Shown here piece by piece: positions 28,395-36,215 of a stretch of DNA of 64,000 nucleotides; position 1 is the first letter of the stretch, and every line of letters starts with the position of its first letter. This stretch comes from Acidobacteriota bacterium (GTDB taxonomy: Bacteria > Acidobacteriota > Blastocatellia > UBA7656). Below the pieces are notes generated by a model, which searched no databases, was not told the origin of the DNA, and worked only from the letters and a program-made list of their open reading frames with translations. Made by a program: the position numbers and the translations under genes. The DNA lies in contig JBFMDH010000011.1 of assembly GCA_040754075.1 (NCBI GenBank), positions 151,185 to 215,184 of the forward strand, written 5' to 3'.

Positions 28395-28505
28395 ACGGTT
28401 GCCTTTGCCCAGCAGATTCAATCACCGCATTTTTCAGCATTTTCAGAATGCTGACTGTTTGAGCAATTCGTGTGGTTAGAGAATGGAAGACAGATGAAAG
28501 CAGAA

Positions 28506-28545
28506 AAGCCCACACATCTTTAAATTTTCAGTGAGGTGTGGGCTT
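28506..28545 (-). terminator. Hairpin downstream of the PqqD-fusion gene
   Basis: AAGCCCACAC (28506-28515) pairs perfectly with GTGTGGGCTT (28536-28545) around a 20-base loop. On the minus strand it lies 41 bases past the stop codon and is followed by TTCTG after a TTTT run, a weak rho-independent terminator. Confidence 0.6.
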
Positions 28546-28586
28546 AACCAAATTATATTTTTCAGATTCTACTCAGACCTGAGCCA

Positions 28587-29105
28587 TCAGCAAGATGCTT
28601 GACAAGTGCCAGCCGAAGGCGATGGTGCTGTGCAACAGGTTAGAGCCAACGGAGTTTGGCAACACTCTCCTGTCGTAGTACACGCTCCACCGATATCAAC
28701 ACAGCTTACCGCAGCCAGCGCGTTAGGCGCGGTAATCGTCATCACTACAGGAATCGTCAGGACGGCGGCAATGCCGGCGCGTTTGATTAAATCGCGGCGC
28801 GTCATTCCCATGCCCAGTTCTTTGGCTTTTTGCTCCTGCATCAAATCGAATTTTTCCAGTTGATTGATGGCAAACCACACGACCGTTTCATCCACAGGCG
28901 TCTGTAAATCGCTCGCCATACGCCGGGCGACATCTGTCACCGAGTTCTTCCCGTCGCAATAATTCCACACCAGCGCCGCAGTCTTATTTAAACAGTGCGC
29001 TTTGTTGGCATCCAAATCGTAAATCAACACTTCATCGGCGACTTCTTTGACTACGAGATTTTCTTTACGCGCCTGAATGATGGTTTTTCCTTTGTTGTCG
29101 TGCAT
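28587..29105 (-). CDS. PqqD domain fused to a twin-arginine segment and a Cys-rich tail
   Basis: 172 residues in three parts. Residues about 17-90 are a PqqD/RRE-like peptide-binding domain (VLIYDLDANKAHCLN, then AALVWNYCDG). Residues 101-132 begin MTRRDLIKRAG and continue into a hydrophobic helix ending NALAA, like a Tat signal with a cleavage site. Residues 133-172 have eight cysteines at 135, 142, 148, 149, 157, 158, 168 and 172, spaced C-x6-C-x5-CC-x7-CC-x9-C-x3-C, which recalls cystine-knot peptides. A GAGGG ribosome site precedes the ATG. It may be a RiPP-like or disulfide-rich precursor carrying its own recognition domain; no radical enzyme or protease is nearby. Confidence 0.85.
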   Translation of the reverse strand: MHDNKGKTIIQARKENLVVKEVADEVLIYDLDANKAHCLNKTAALVWNYCDGKNSVTDVARRMASDLQTPVDETVVWFAINQLEKFDLMQEQKAKELGMGMTRRDLIKRAGIAAVLTIPVVMTITAPNALAAVSCVDIGGACTTTGECCQTPLALTCCTAPSPSAGTCQASC

Positions 29106-29401
29106 GGCGTTCCCTCTAATTTTTCTAATGCTGAAGCGATCTTGTTCTAAAAATTTCCTGAGTTGTGCGAGGTTTTTACTTGTAACGAATCGGGGAGGCT
29201 ACGATTATCCACTTGCATCTGGCAATTTGAGATACAACGCTACAAGCAAAGCAGCCTTATACTACAAGCAAACGCCGCCTCGTTCAAGCGTAAATATTGA
29301 ACAAAGCAACCAGTTGCTAAAGTTTACGCAGATTTATCGAGCGCCGTGAATCTCGCAATTTCAAAATTACTGACACGCAAAGACTCACGGCACCGAACAG
29401 T

Positions 29402-31585
29402 TTAGAAGAACCGCATGGTGTAGGTCAGTCGGACGCCGCGCCCGATTTCCGGCGCGATGTCTTTAATAAATGACAGATGATTCAGATAAAAGCGATTGCC
29501 CAGATTGAACCCGCTCAACGAAAACACATGGGCGATGTGTTGACTGGTTAAAGTATAGGTGCCCTTCAAATTGAAGACCGTATAGCCGCCGGTGCGCGTC
29601 TCCAACGGAAAAATACGATTCTGGTCTTTTGCCATCACCGCTTCCGGCGATACCGTCAAACCTTTGTAATTGAAATCAAACCCGACACGTCCGCGAAGCG
29701 GCGGAATGCGCGGCAAAGGCGTATTGCTATCCGTCAGTTCGGCATTCACATAATCAAGCCCACTGTTCAGCCAGATATTGTTATGCAAAGCCACGGATAG
29801 CTGCGCCTCCGCGCCGACAAACCGGCTGTTTGCCTGGCGGTATTCGGCAATCGGCAACGCTTCTTCTTCGTCCACGTCTCCGGTCGGCGCAAGAAAAACG
29901 AAATCCTTAAAATTGTAGTAGAAGAAATTGAATTCCCCTTTCACGCGACCAGTTGAATGGCGGACGCCGAGTTCGATGCCATCGCCACGTTCGCGTTTTA
30001 AATTTTCATCGCCGATTTCAAACACTCCGTTACCCGGATGCGGGCCATTGTTATACAACTCTTCAAGCGATGGCGCGCGGTAGCTGTGCGAATAGTTGAC
30101 CACCAGAGCGCCCCCTGTCCAGGTCGGCACGCGAACTCCTGCCGCGCCTGAAAAACCTGTAAATGAACGAGCGGACAACCCGTCAGGGTCATAACCATTG
30201 TGTTCGACGCGCCCGCCGAGTTGTACGCTGAACCGCTCGAAATCGAATTTCTGCAAAGCGAATCCCGCAAAAGCATTTTGCGTGGTGGGCGGCGCTAAGG
30301 CTTCTGCGCCGATGGTATCGAAATCTCTATGCAAGCCCCAGAATCCGAAGGTGCCGGAATATCTGCCGATTTTTTTCTGGTCGAACAGTCCATCATACAC
30401 AAAGGTTTTGTTTTTAAACGTGGTGTTGATGTCGCCTGTCGGAATATCGAATTCGCTGTGTTTATAATCGTTGTATTGCAAAGTGAATTTTGCCGAAGTC
30501 ACCAGCGACGGCAAATCGCGCAACCCGAAATTCAGTCGCGCGCTCTGTTTGCGCGGGTTGAGTCCGACAATTTCAGGGTCTTCTTCACGACTATCGAACG
30601 GAATGCCATAACGACTTTTGTTGTAGTCATAATTCAAACTGAAAAAGCCTCGGTCTTTGTAATAGCCGAAGCCACCCGACCCGTGCGTTGAGCGGGTGAA
30701 GGAATTCGCTACGACGCCACGCGGACTTTCGTAATCATCGCTTCGCTGCCCGCCACCATTTGCCCAGAAGAGCCAGTGCAGTGTGCCGAATTCAATGCCG
30801 CCGCTTCCGCCGAATTGCGAGCGATTGGTGCCCGCTATGCCGGTCAAATAACCGTGCACGCCTTGATGCGCCTCTTCGTGTCCGGTCACCGCATTGACCA
30901 CGCCGCCAATGGCGCTGCTGCCGTAAAGCAAAGTCGCGGGACCTTTGACGACTTCCAATTTTTCGACTGATAACACATCAATCGGTTCGCCGTGGTCGCC
31001 CGATTGTGAACCGAGCGAGCCGATGCGCTCGCCGTCCTGCAAAACCAATACGCGGTCACCATCAAAGCCGCGAATCACCGGGCGCGCATTGCCCGGACCG
31101 AAACTGCGTTTGGCAACGCCGAGTTGATTGTCCAACGCTTCGCCAAGCGACACAGGATTTTTCTGGGCGATTTCCAGCGCCCCAAGCGAGGCAACCGATT
31201 GAATCGAATTGAATGAGGTTTCGTCGCTGCCGGTTGCCGTCACTGTCACCTCTTCTTTTACGGTCAAGGTCAGTTGAAAATCAGCCGTAGCCGTTGCGCC
31301 CGCGCCCACCTGCACATTTTTCACCACATCGGGGAAGCGGTGCAGGTGCGCCACTACGTCATAGGTTCCGGGCGGCAGGTCATTAAACACATACCGACCA
31401 TCTTCATCGGTTTCTACCGAGCGTTTGAGTTGCAGAATAGTTACCGTCACATTGTGCACCGGCGTGTTATTGCCGATGGTGACGGTGCCGCTGAGTTTCG
31501 CGCCGCTTTGCGCAAAATTCAGCGGCGCGCTGCTTAAAAATAAAAGCGCAATTAAAAAGCCATTTAGCCATTTGCTTCTTCGCAT
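29402..31585 (-). CDS. TonB-dependent receptor, likely metal or metal-chelate uptake
   Basis: 727 residues. Signal peptide to about 25; an N-terminal carboxypeptidase-regulatory-like domain (28-115); plug domain with ARPVIRGFDGDRVLVLQDGERIGSLGSQSGDH (read with gaps), which resembles the zinc/copper receptor ZnuD type; then a 22-strand barrel ending in an aromatic residue (TMRFF). An AGGAG site precedes the ATG. The next gene upstream encodes a small His/Cys-rich protein, which supports a metal link. No Fur or Zur box was recognised. Confidence 0.88.
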   Translation of the reverse strand: MRRSKWLNGFLIALLFLSSAPLNFAQSGAKLSGTVTIGNNTPVHNVTVTILQLKRSVETDEDGRYVFNDLPPGTYDVVAHLHRFPDVVKNVQVGAGATATADFQLTLTVKEEVTVTATGSDETSFNSIQSVASLGALEIAQKNPVSLGEALDNQLGVAKRSFGPGNARPVIRGFDGDRVLVLQDGERIGSLGSQSGDHGEPIDVLSVEKLEVVKGPATLLYGSSAIGGVVNAVTGHEEAHQGVHGYLTGIAGTNRSQFGGSGGIEFGTLHWLFWANGGGQRSDDYESPRGVVANSFTRSTHGSGGFGYYKDRGFFSLNYDYNKSRYGIPFDSREEDPEIVGLNPRKQSARLNFGLRDLPSLVTSAKFTLQYNDYKHSEFDIPTGDINTTFKNKTFVYDGLFDQKKIGRYSGTFGFWGLHRDFDTIGAEALAPPTTQNAFAGFALQKFDFERFSVQLGGRVEHNGYDPDGLSARSFTGFSGAAGVRVPTWTGGALVVNYSHSYRAPSLEELYNNGPHPGNGVFEIGDENLKRERGDGIELGVRHSTGRVKGEFNFFYYNFKDFVFLAPTGDVDEEEALPIAEYRQANSRFVGAEAQLSVALHNNIWLNSGLDYVNAELTDSNTPLPRIPPLRGRVGFDFNYKGLTVSPEAVMAKDQNRIFPLETRTGGYTVFNLKGTYTLTSQHIAHVFSLSGFNLGNRFYLNHLSFIKDIAPEIGRGVRLTYTMRFF

Positions 31586-31720
31586 GAAAAATTCTCCTTG
31601 ATGATTTCTGTTCGTTCAATTGCAGTGATTGGAAATGGCAACGGCGCAATCGGTGAATACACGTTCAGTCAGCGAACGCCCACTCACGCGCTGCCGTTAC
31701 AACCGGGATGGATTGGAGAA

Positions 31721-32110
31721 TTAAACAAGCGGCGGGGCGCGACCCGCAGGGATGGTGAAGGGTTCAGTTGAATGATAACCGCAAAGAAATTCTTCCCAAC
31801 TGGCAAGTTCAGGGTTGAGCGCGCCAACGTTTACCGACGGTGAAACCTGCGAAGCGAAATCGCGTTGCAGTTGACAGGTCACGCAATGCGTATCGTGACC
31901 GGATTGCGGGTGATGTTCTTCCGGCGTATGCCCGTCTTGAGAAACGCTCGCCGTTGAGGAAATAAACTCATGCGGTTGATTGGTATGGTGATGCGTACAG
32001 CTTGTAAAAAGCGCATGACTGATGAGAGCCAGCAACAGAAAGGCTGCAAGGCGCAAATGCCGGTTGGTCTCGCGGATGATGTTCGTTCGCTGTCTCAATG
32101 GCGCTCTCAT
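31721..32110 (-). CDS. Small exported His/Cys-rich protein (DUF2946-like)
   Basis: 129 residues from ATG 32110; an open frame extends further upstream but without similarity. After a hydrophobic signal (LRLAAFLLLALISHALF) comes a histidine-rich stretch (CTHHHTNQPH, EEHHPQSGHDTHC), a CxxC in HCVTC, and a C-terminal GRAPP, the pattern of DUF2946-like metal-associated proteins. It precedes the TonB receptor by 135 bases on the same strand, so the two may act together in metal binding. Copper or zinc cannot be told apart. Confidence 0.7.
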   Translation of the reverse strand: MRAPLRQRTNIIRETNRHLRLAAFLLLALISHALFTSCTHHHTNQPHEFISSTASVSQDGHTPEEHHPQSGHDTHCVTCQLQRDFASQVSPSVNVGALNPELASWEEFLCGYHSTEPFTIPAGRAPPLV

Positions 32111-32253
32111 CAGGTAATTTCGCAAACCCCATTTAACCTCATGGTCAATTGCCGCGTCAATAAAGCTCTGAATGTTATCATCAAGTGCGATGCAAAACAC
32201 CGGCAAAATCCGGGCAAGAATGAACCTTGCCCATCTATTTCTACAACCGCCTG

Positions 32254-33567
32254 CTATTGACGCTTGAGCGTGAAATCTCCCGGTCTTGCGCCGCGTACCA
32301 CCTGCCAACCGTCTTTTAATTCAAGTGTCCAGCCATCGCCTTGCAACGACGTGGTTGGTAAATTCGTTGGCGCGGCAACCGTAACCTTAACTACACGACC
32401 ATCAAGGCGCGTGAGCACCGCGCCACCCGTGACATTCAAAATTCCCCAGGCGTCACTGATGCGCAGATTTGGAAACACCGTGTTGGCATCATCCAGAACT
32501 TCCACATTATTCGGATTGAAACTGTATTGCACCTCGTTCGTGAGTGGAATGGATAAAACCGCGCCTTCGATGAATTGCGCGCGATACCCCGCCACCCGCT
32601 TTTCGCGGCGCGACTCGCGCTCCGACTCAAGTGCCAGAAGCGATGTGCAATCATACGGTTTAGCGCGGCGTTCGGCTGCTTGTTTAAAATTGACGGGCAA
32701 TTTAACTCTGTGCGCTTTAGCCAATATCAATCCCATATCACCCAGTTGTTTTATGGCTTTTCGCCAATGCGGATGTATCGCATCAAGCAACAGACCGTAA
32801 GCCGGACCCGACGCATAGGCGAACGACCGCACAAAGGTTGGTCTTGATTCAAAGCGTCGCAACTCCCCGGCAAAAAATCGCGCCGATACCGCATCGCTTG
32901 TGCCGCACAATTTCACGCCGGTGTACTCGGCGAGTCCTTCATTGATTTCCAACTCATTTTCACTGCGCGCCGCTTGCGGAAAAAGGTTGCGGCGATAAGC
33001 GCGAAACATCAGCGCGTCGGCAATCGCTTTTTGCCGTTCGCTGCCCTGCGCCGTGAGCGCCCTTTGCAAAGCTCGCCACTCATATTGCAACCACAACCGC
33101 CCGGTAAATGAATCCAGATGATTATTCGCGGGATTAGCCGCCGCAAATCCCAAATCTTCCTGCACGCGATGAAACAATTCGTGAAGCATGAGTTGGGCGC
33201 GCACCTGTTTATCGACCGGCAACGGATAGCTCACCATCGTCCATTTGACGCCAGCCCATTTGAGCGCGGTGTTCGAGATGTTGATTTCGTCGGGCAATTT
33301 GCCGATAAAAATTTTGCCTCTTTTAGTCAACCGCCCTTCGCTGTCGCTATGGTTTGCCGCAATCATTCGCGTCTCGCGGTCAACAAACATCATAGGTCCA
33401 GCAAGCGAAATGCCCCACAGCGCGCCATTATCTTTCGCGCAAATCGCCTGCGCTTCGTCAAAATATTGTTCGGCAAGCGCAAGGTCGATGCCCTGCGTTT
33501 GCGCAGCGATTGATTGCGGCAATATTAAACCGAGTAAAAATAGAAAGCTGAAAATTCGTTTGTCCAT
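32254..33567 (-). CDS. Secreted HExxH protein, putative metallopeptidase
   Basis: 437 residues from ATG 33567 (TTGGAG ribosome site). Signal peptide to about 22. One zinc-type motif LMLHELFHRVQ lies near 130, and ELEINEGLAEYTG about 75 residues later could supply the third ligand, as in gluzincins. The C-terminal quarter is beta-rich. The family was not recognised. Substrate and activity are unknown; it may instead be a non-catalytic relative. Confidence 0.65.
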   Translation of the reverse strand: MDKRIFSFLFLLGLILPQSIAAQTQGIDLALAEQYFDEAQAICAKDNGALWGISLAGPMMFVDRETRMIAANHSDSEGRLTKRGKIFIGKLPDEINISNTALKWAGVKWTMVSYPLPVDKQVRAQLMLHELFHRVQEDLGFAAANPANNHLDSFTGRLWLQYEWRALQRALTAQGSERQKAIADALMFRAYRRNLFPQAARSENELEINEGLAEYTGVKLCGTSDAVSARFFAGELRRFESRPTFVRSFAYASGPAYGLLLDAIHPHWRKAIKQLGDMGLILAKAHRVKLPVNFKQAAERRAKPYDCTSLLALESERESRREKRVAGYRAQFIEGAVLSIPLTNEVQYSFNPNNVEVLDDANTVFPNLRISDAWGILNVTGGAVLTRLDGRVVKVTVAAPTNLPTTSLQGDGWTLELKDGWQVVRGARPGDFTLKRQ

Positions 33568-33733
33568 AAATTCTCCAATCGTCCACACGCTGCCTGTGCG
33601 CTCAACCGAGGTTGAGCGATAGCCGGTGTTTAAAATGTTGAGGATATTTTCCGCTGAGAGCCGGGCTTTGACCGCTGCTCAACACCGCAAAAGATTGTGC
33701 AATTCGATTTGAACGCGGTAGAAATTTTGCGGT

Positions 33734-34690
33734 CTATTCAACGATTTCACCTTGAGCGATTTTCACATTGAACCTCAGTTCGTAACCTTTCCCTGAAGGC
33801 GATAAATCATCGGGCAATGGGTAACTGACCGGTTTGCCAACCTGCATCACCCCAGACCAGTTCAAGCCGATGGTTGTGCGCTTCGCCGCATTTTGCGGGT
33901 CTTGGCGATAAACATCGAAATTGATGACCGCATCATCTACGGGACGCGCCTGTAGGCAATCTTCAACGCTGAAATTGATAGCGATGGCTTCACGCAAATT
34001 TTTTGCGCCTGCTGGTTGCAGTAACAGCTCCTGTTTTTCTTTCAGCAAAACTTGTCCATTGGCGCGGGCGATTTCCTCGCCGTTTTCGAGCAATGAAACT
34101 TCGACATCGAAATGGTGCGGGATTTTGCGCGCTTGAATGCTGATGACGCCGCCGGGACTTACAATCGGCAGTTTAATTTCCAGCGGACGCATCTTCCCGT
34201 TTGGCAGATAAACCGCTTCGTCGGTCATCATCGGAGTGATTTCAATGCGCAACCGCTCATCGCCGCCACTTCGCCCGAAGGGCAACAGGATGACCTGTTC
34301 ATCAAACCCCAGTTGCAAGGTTTGCCGTTGTTCATCCTCTTCATAAAGCGGCAGGTGGCGTTCGGAAATCCCATACAATCTGCGGGTTTTCAAATCGGCG
34401 CGAATATGCAAACGCTCATGGTCAGCTACATCGGTCAAAAATTTCGCGCTTATTTTGAAGCGTTCGCCATTCAAATCAATATCGAAATCGGTTCCCGGCG
34501 CGCCTTCAATCAAAGCCGATGAGATGATTTTTTGTTGCTCGCGACTTTCTTCAATGGTGTTAATTGCAAAGCGAATGCGTTTTGCAACATTTGCCAGCGG
34601 GCTGGATTTTGCCGGACGTTGAGTCGCATCATTCATCAACAACACGACCAATGCCATAAACATCAGAGAAATTTTTATACGGACATTCAT
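33734..34690 (-). CDS. Exported protein of unknown function in ECF operon
   Basis: 318 residues with an N-terminal hydrophobic segment (5-20) and no further membrane spans. The rest looks beta-rich (repeated short hydrophobic strands such as FDIDLNGERFKISAKF and VISIQARKI). I do not recognise the family. It starts 15 bases after the anti-sigma gene, so it is the third gene of the sigma/anti-sigma operon and is likely a regulated output or sensor part of that system. Confidence 0.7.
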   Translation of the reverse strand: MNVRIKISLMFMALVVLLMNDATQRPAKSSPLANVAKRIRFAINTIEESREQQKIISSALIEGAPGTDFDIDLNGERFKISAKFLTDVADHERLHIRADLKTRRLYGISERHLPLYEEDEQRQTLQLGFDEQVILLPFGRSGGDERLRIEITPMMTDEAVYLPNGKMRPLEIKLPIVSPGGVISIQARKIPHHFDVEVSLLENGEEIARANGQVLLKEKQELLLQPAGAKNLREAIAINFSVEDCLQARPVDDAVINFDVYRQDPQNAAKRTTIGLNWSGVMQVGKPVSYPLPDDLSPSGKGYELRFNVKIAQGEIVE

Positions 34691-34705
34691 CTCTCAAAGA
34701 CTCCG

Positions 34706-35170
34706 TTACTGCGTGGGACGCGGCGAGGTGTAAATCACAGCGCGTTCGCCACGGTCAAATTTCGATAAATCAAAAGCGCTGGCGGCATTTTGAGTTACTT
34801 CGCGACGACTCGGCGGTGAAATTTGAACCCCTGTTTGCGGCGCAGGGTTTATGCGCGAAGCGACCATCCAGAAACTCAGCGCCACAAACGCCAGCATCAA
34901 CAGCGCGAAAGCCGGAGCAGGCATCGCGATTTTCCTGCGCCACAACGGCGTCCGCTCATTTGTAAGAATGCGCGTCAGCGTTCGTTGTTGAGCGATGGCG
35001 TCAGGCGCGTGCGGAGCCGCTTGAACCGCTTGTCGCAAACTTAGAAAATCTGCCTGCGCCTGCTGACAAACTGCGCAGGTTGCCAGGTGGGCGCGGATTT
35101 GACGGGCGTCCGCTTCGTTCAACTCGCCGTCAATCAATAGAGAAATCTGTTCAATAAATTGGCACTCCAT
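34706..35170 (-). CDS. Anti-sigma factor with zinc-finger (zf-HC2) and one membrane helix
   Basis: 154 residues from ATG 35170. The N-terminal module has His-x3-Cys-x2-Cys (AHLATCAVCQQ), the ZAS-type anti-sigma zinc site. A transmembrane helix lies at about 85-105 (FALLMLAFVALSFWMV), leaving a short outer tail. It lies 35 bases after the ECF sigma gene and should bind and restrain it at the membrane. Confidence 0.88.
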   Translation of the reverse strand: MECQFIEQISLLIDGELNEADARQIRAHLATCAVCQQAQADFLSLRQAVQAAPHAPDAIAQQRTLTRILTNERTPLWRRKIAMPAPAFALLMLAFVALSFWMVASRINPAPQTGVQISPPSRREVTQNAASAFDLSKFDRGERAVIYTSPRPTQ

Positions 35171-35205
35171 ACGTTTCAACTCGTGTCACTTAAAAACAAT
35201 CTTCA

Positions 35206-35751
35206 TCATGAACCGATGCGCTCAGGCAGGGTCGGGGAAAGCGGTTTATGCAAATCATTCCATTTCTCGCGCAACAGCGAGCGGGCGCGAAAGATGTCCG
35301 ATTTAACTTTACCTGGCGACACGTTGAGCACTACGGCGATTTCGCTGTAACTCATCTCCTGCTGTTCGCGCAACAACAGCGCCGCGCGTTGCGGTTCCGC
35401 GAGTTCCCCCAGCAGTTCAAATAATTTCTCGCGGCGCTCCGCTTGTCCGGCGATGTCTTCGGGGGTTGGCAGCGGTTTATGAAACAGTTCAACGATTTTG
35501 TCGATGAATCGCATTCGCGTCTGCTTTTTTGCCATTTCATTCAAAGCCAGATTTCGCGCCACGCGAAAGAGCCAGAAACGCGCTTCGCCCGCCGCAATGC
35601 GCGATAGTCCCAACCGATGAAGGCGCAGAAAACTTTCCTGAGCAATATCCTGAGCCGCGCCGTCACCGCCTAACATTGACTCAAGAAAACGACAGAGGTT
35701 TGGATAGACCTCGTTAAAAATCGAAACGAACTCATCGTTTGCCTGTGTCAT
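35206..35751 (-). CDS. ECF-type RNA polymerase sigma factor
   Basis: 181 residues. Region 2 (about 14-85) has DIAQESFLRLHRL and FWLFRVARNLALNEMAK; region 4 (about 118-165) has LAEPQRAALLLREQQEMSYSEIA, the helix-turn-helix that reads the -35 element. First gene of a three-gene operon with its anti-sigma factor and an exported unknown protein. The signal sensed is unknown. Confidence 0.93.
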   Translation of the reverse strand: MTQANDEFVSIFNEVYPNLCRFLESMLGGDGAAQDIAQESFLRLHRLGLSRIAAGEARFWLFRVARNLALNEMAKKQTRMRFIDKIVELFHKPLPTPEDIAGQAERREKLFELLGELAEPQRAALLLREQQEMSYSEIAVVLNVSPGKVKSDIFRARSLLREKWNDLHKPLSPTLPERIGS

Positions 35752-35889
35752 AAAACTCTCTACGCCTGGAAAACCGGTGAGTAAAAAAAAAGTTGCACAA
35801 CTGAAAAATAAAAAATTACCTCACCCGTTATCCCCTGTCGTTGAAATCAAGCGCCCTTTTGCAAGGGAACGATTCATCTCAGGAGCAGG

Positions 35890-35952
35890 CGGATTGGGCG
35901 GATGTTTATTTTAATCCTTATCCGTCTAATCCGAATTGATTCGCCCAGTCCG
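35890..35952. repeat. Imperfect inverted repeat related to the 24.9-kb element
   Basis: CGGATTGGGCGGAT (35890-35903) and ATTCGCCCAGTCCG (35939-35952) are inverted with a few mismatches around ATCC/GGAT-rich sequence, like a decayed member of the GCGGATGCGG family. Confidence 0.55.
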
Positions 35953-36120
35953 AGGATAAATTTTAGCTTTCGCCGGTGAGCGATTGATTTTTCGAGTAAA
36001 CCTGGAGCGCCGGCTACCCTCTGATCAAGATTACTCTGAACGCATAACTAACAGATGACAATTTGCAGCAGGCGTGCGAACATGACCGGGTCTCGTTTAC
36101 TCTCGGACAGAAAGTTTTCA

Positions 36121-36152
36121 CACAAACGACCAGGCTTATCCGGTCATTTGTG
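36121..36152 (+). other. Hairpin with T-run in the DUF1800 upstream region
   Basis: CACAAACGACC (36121-36131) pairs with GGTCATTTGTG (36142-36152), 10 of 11 positions, and a T-run follows at 36161-36166. It lies about 65 bases before the DUF1800 start codon. It could be an attenuator or just a chance stem. Confidence 0.35.
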
Positions 36153-36215
36153 TATATGAATTTTTTCGTGTCTGTTTGACAACCTCTCCCCTTGAAGCGG
36201 ATTTAAGGAGTTGTT

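Larger units (their letters stand above)
35752..36215. other. Divergent gene-free stretch between the sigma and DUF1800 genes
   Basis: About 460 bases holding the promoters of the divergent ECF operon and the DUF1800 gene. It contains an imperfect inverted repeat at 35890-35952 and a hairpin at 36121-36152, each listed separately. No gene seen. Confidence 0.6.
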
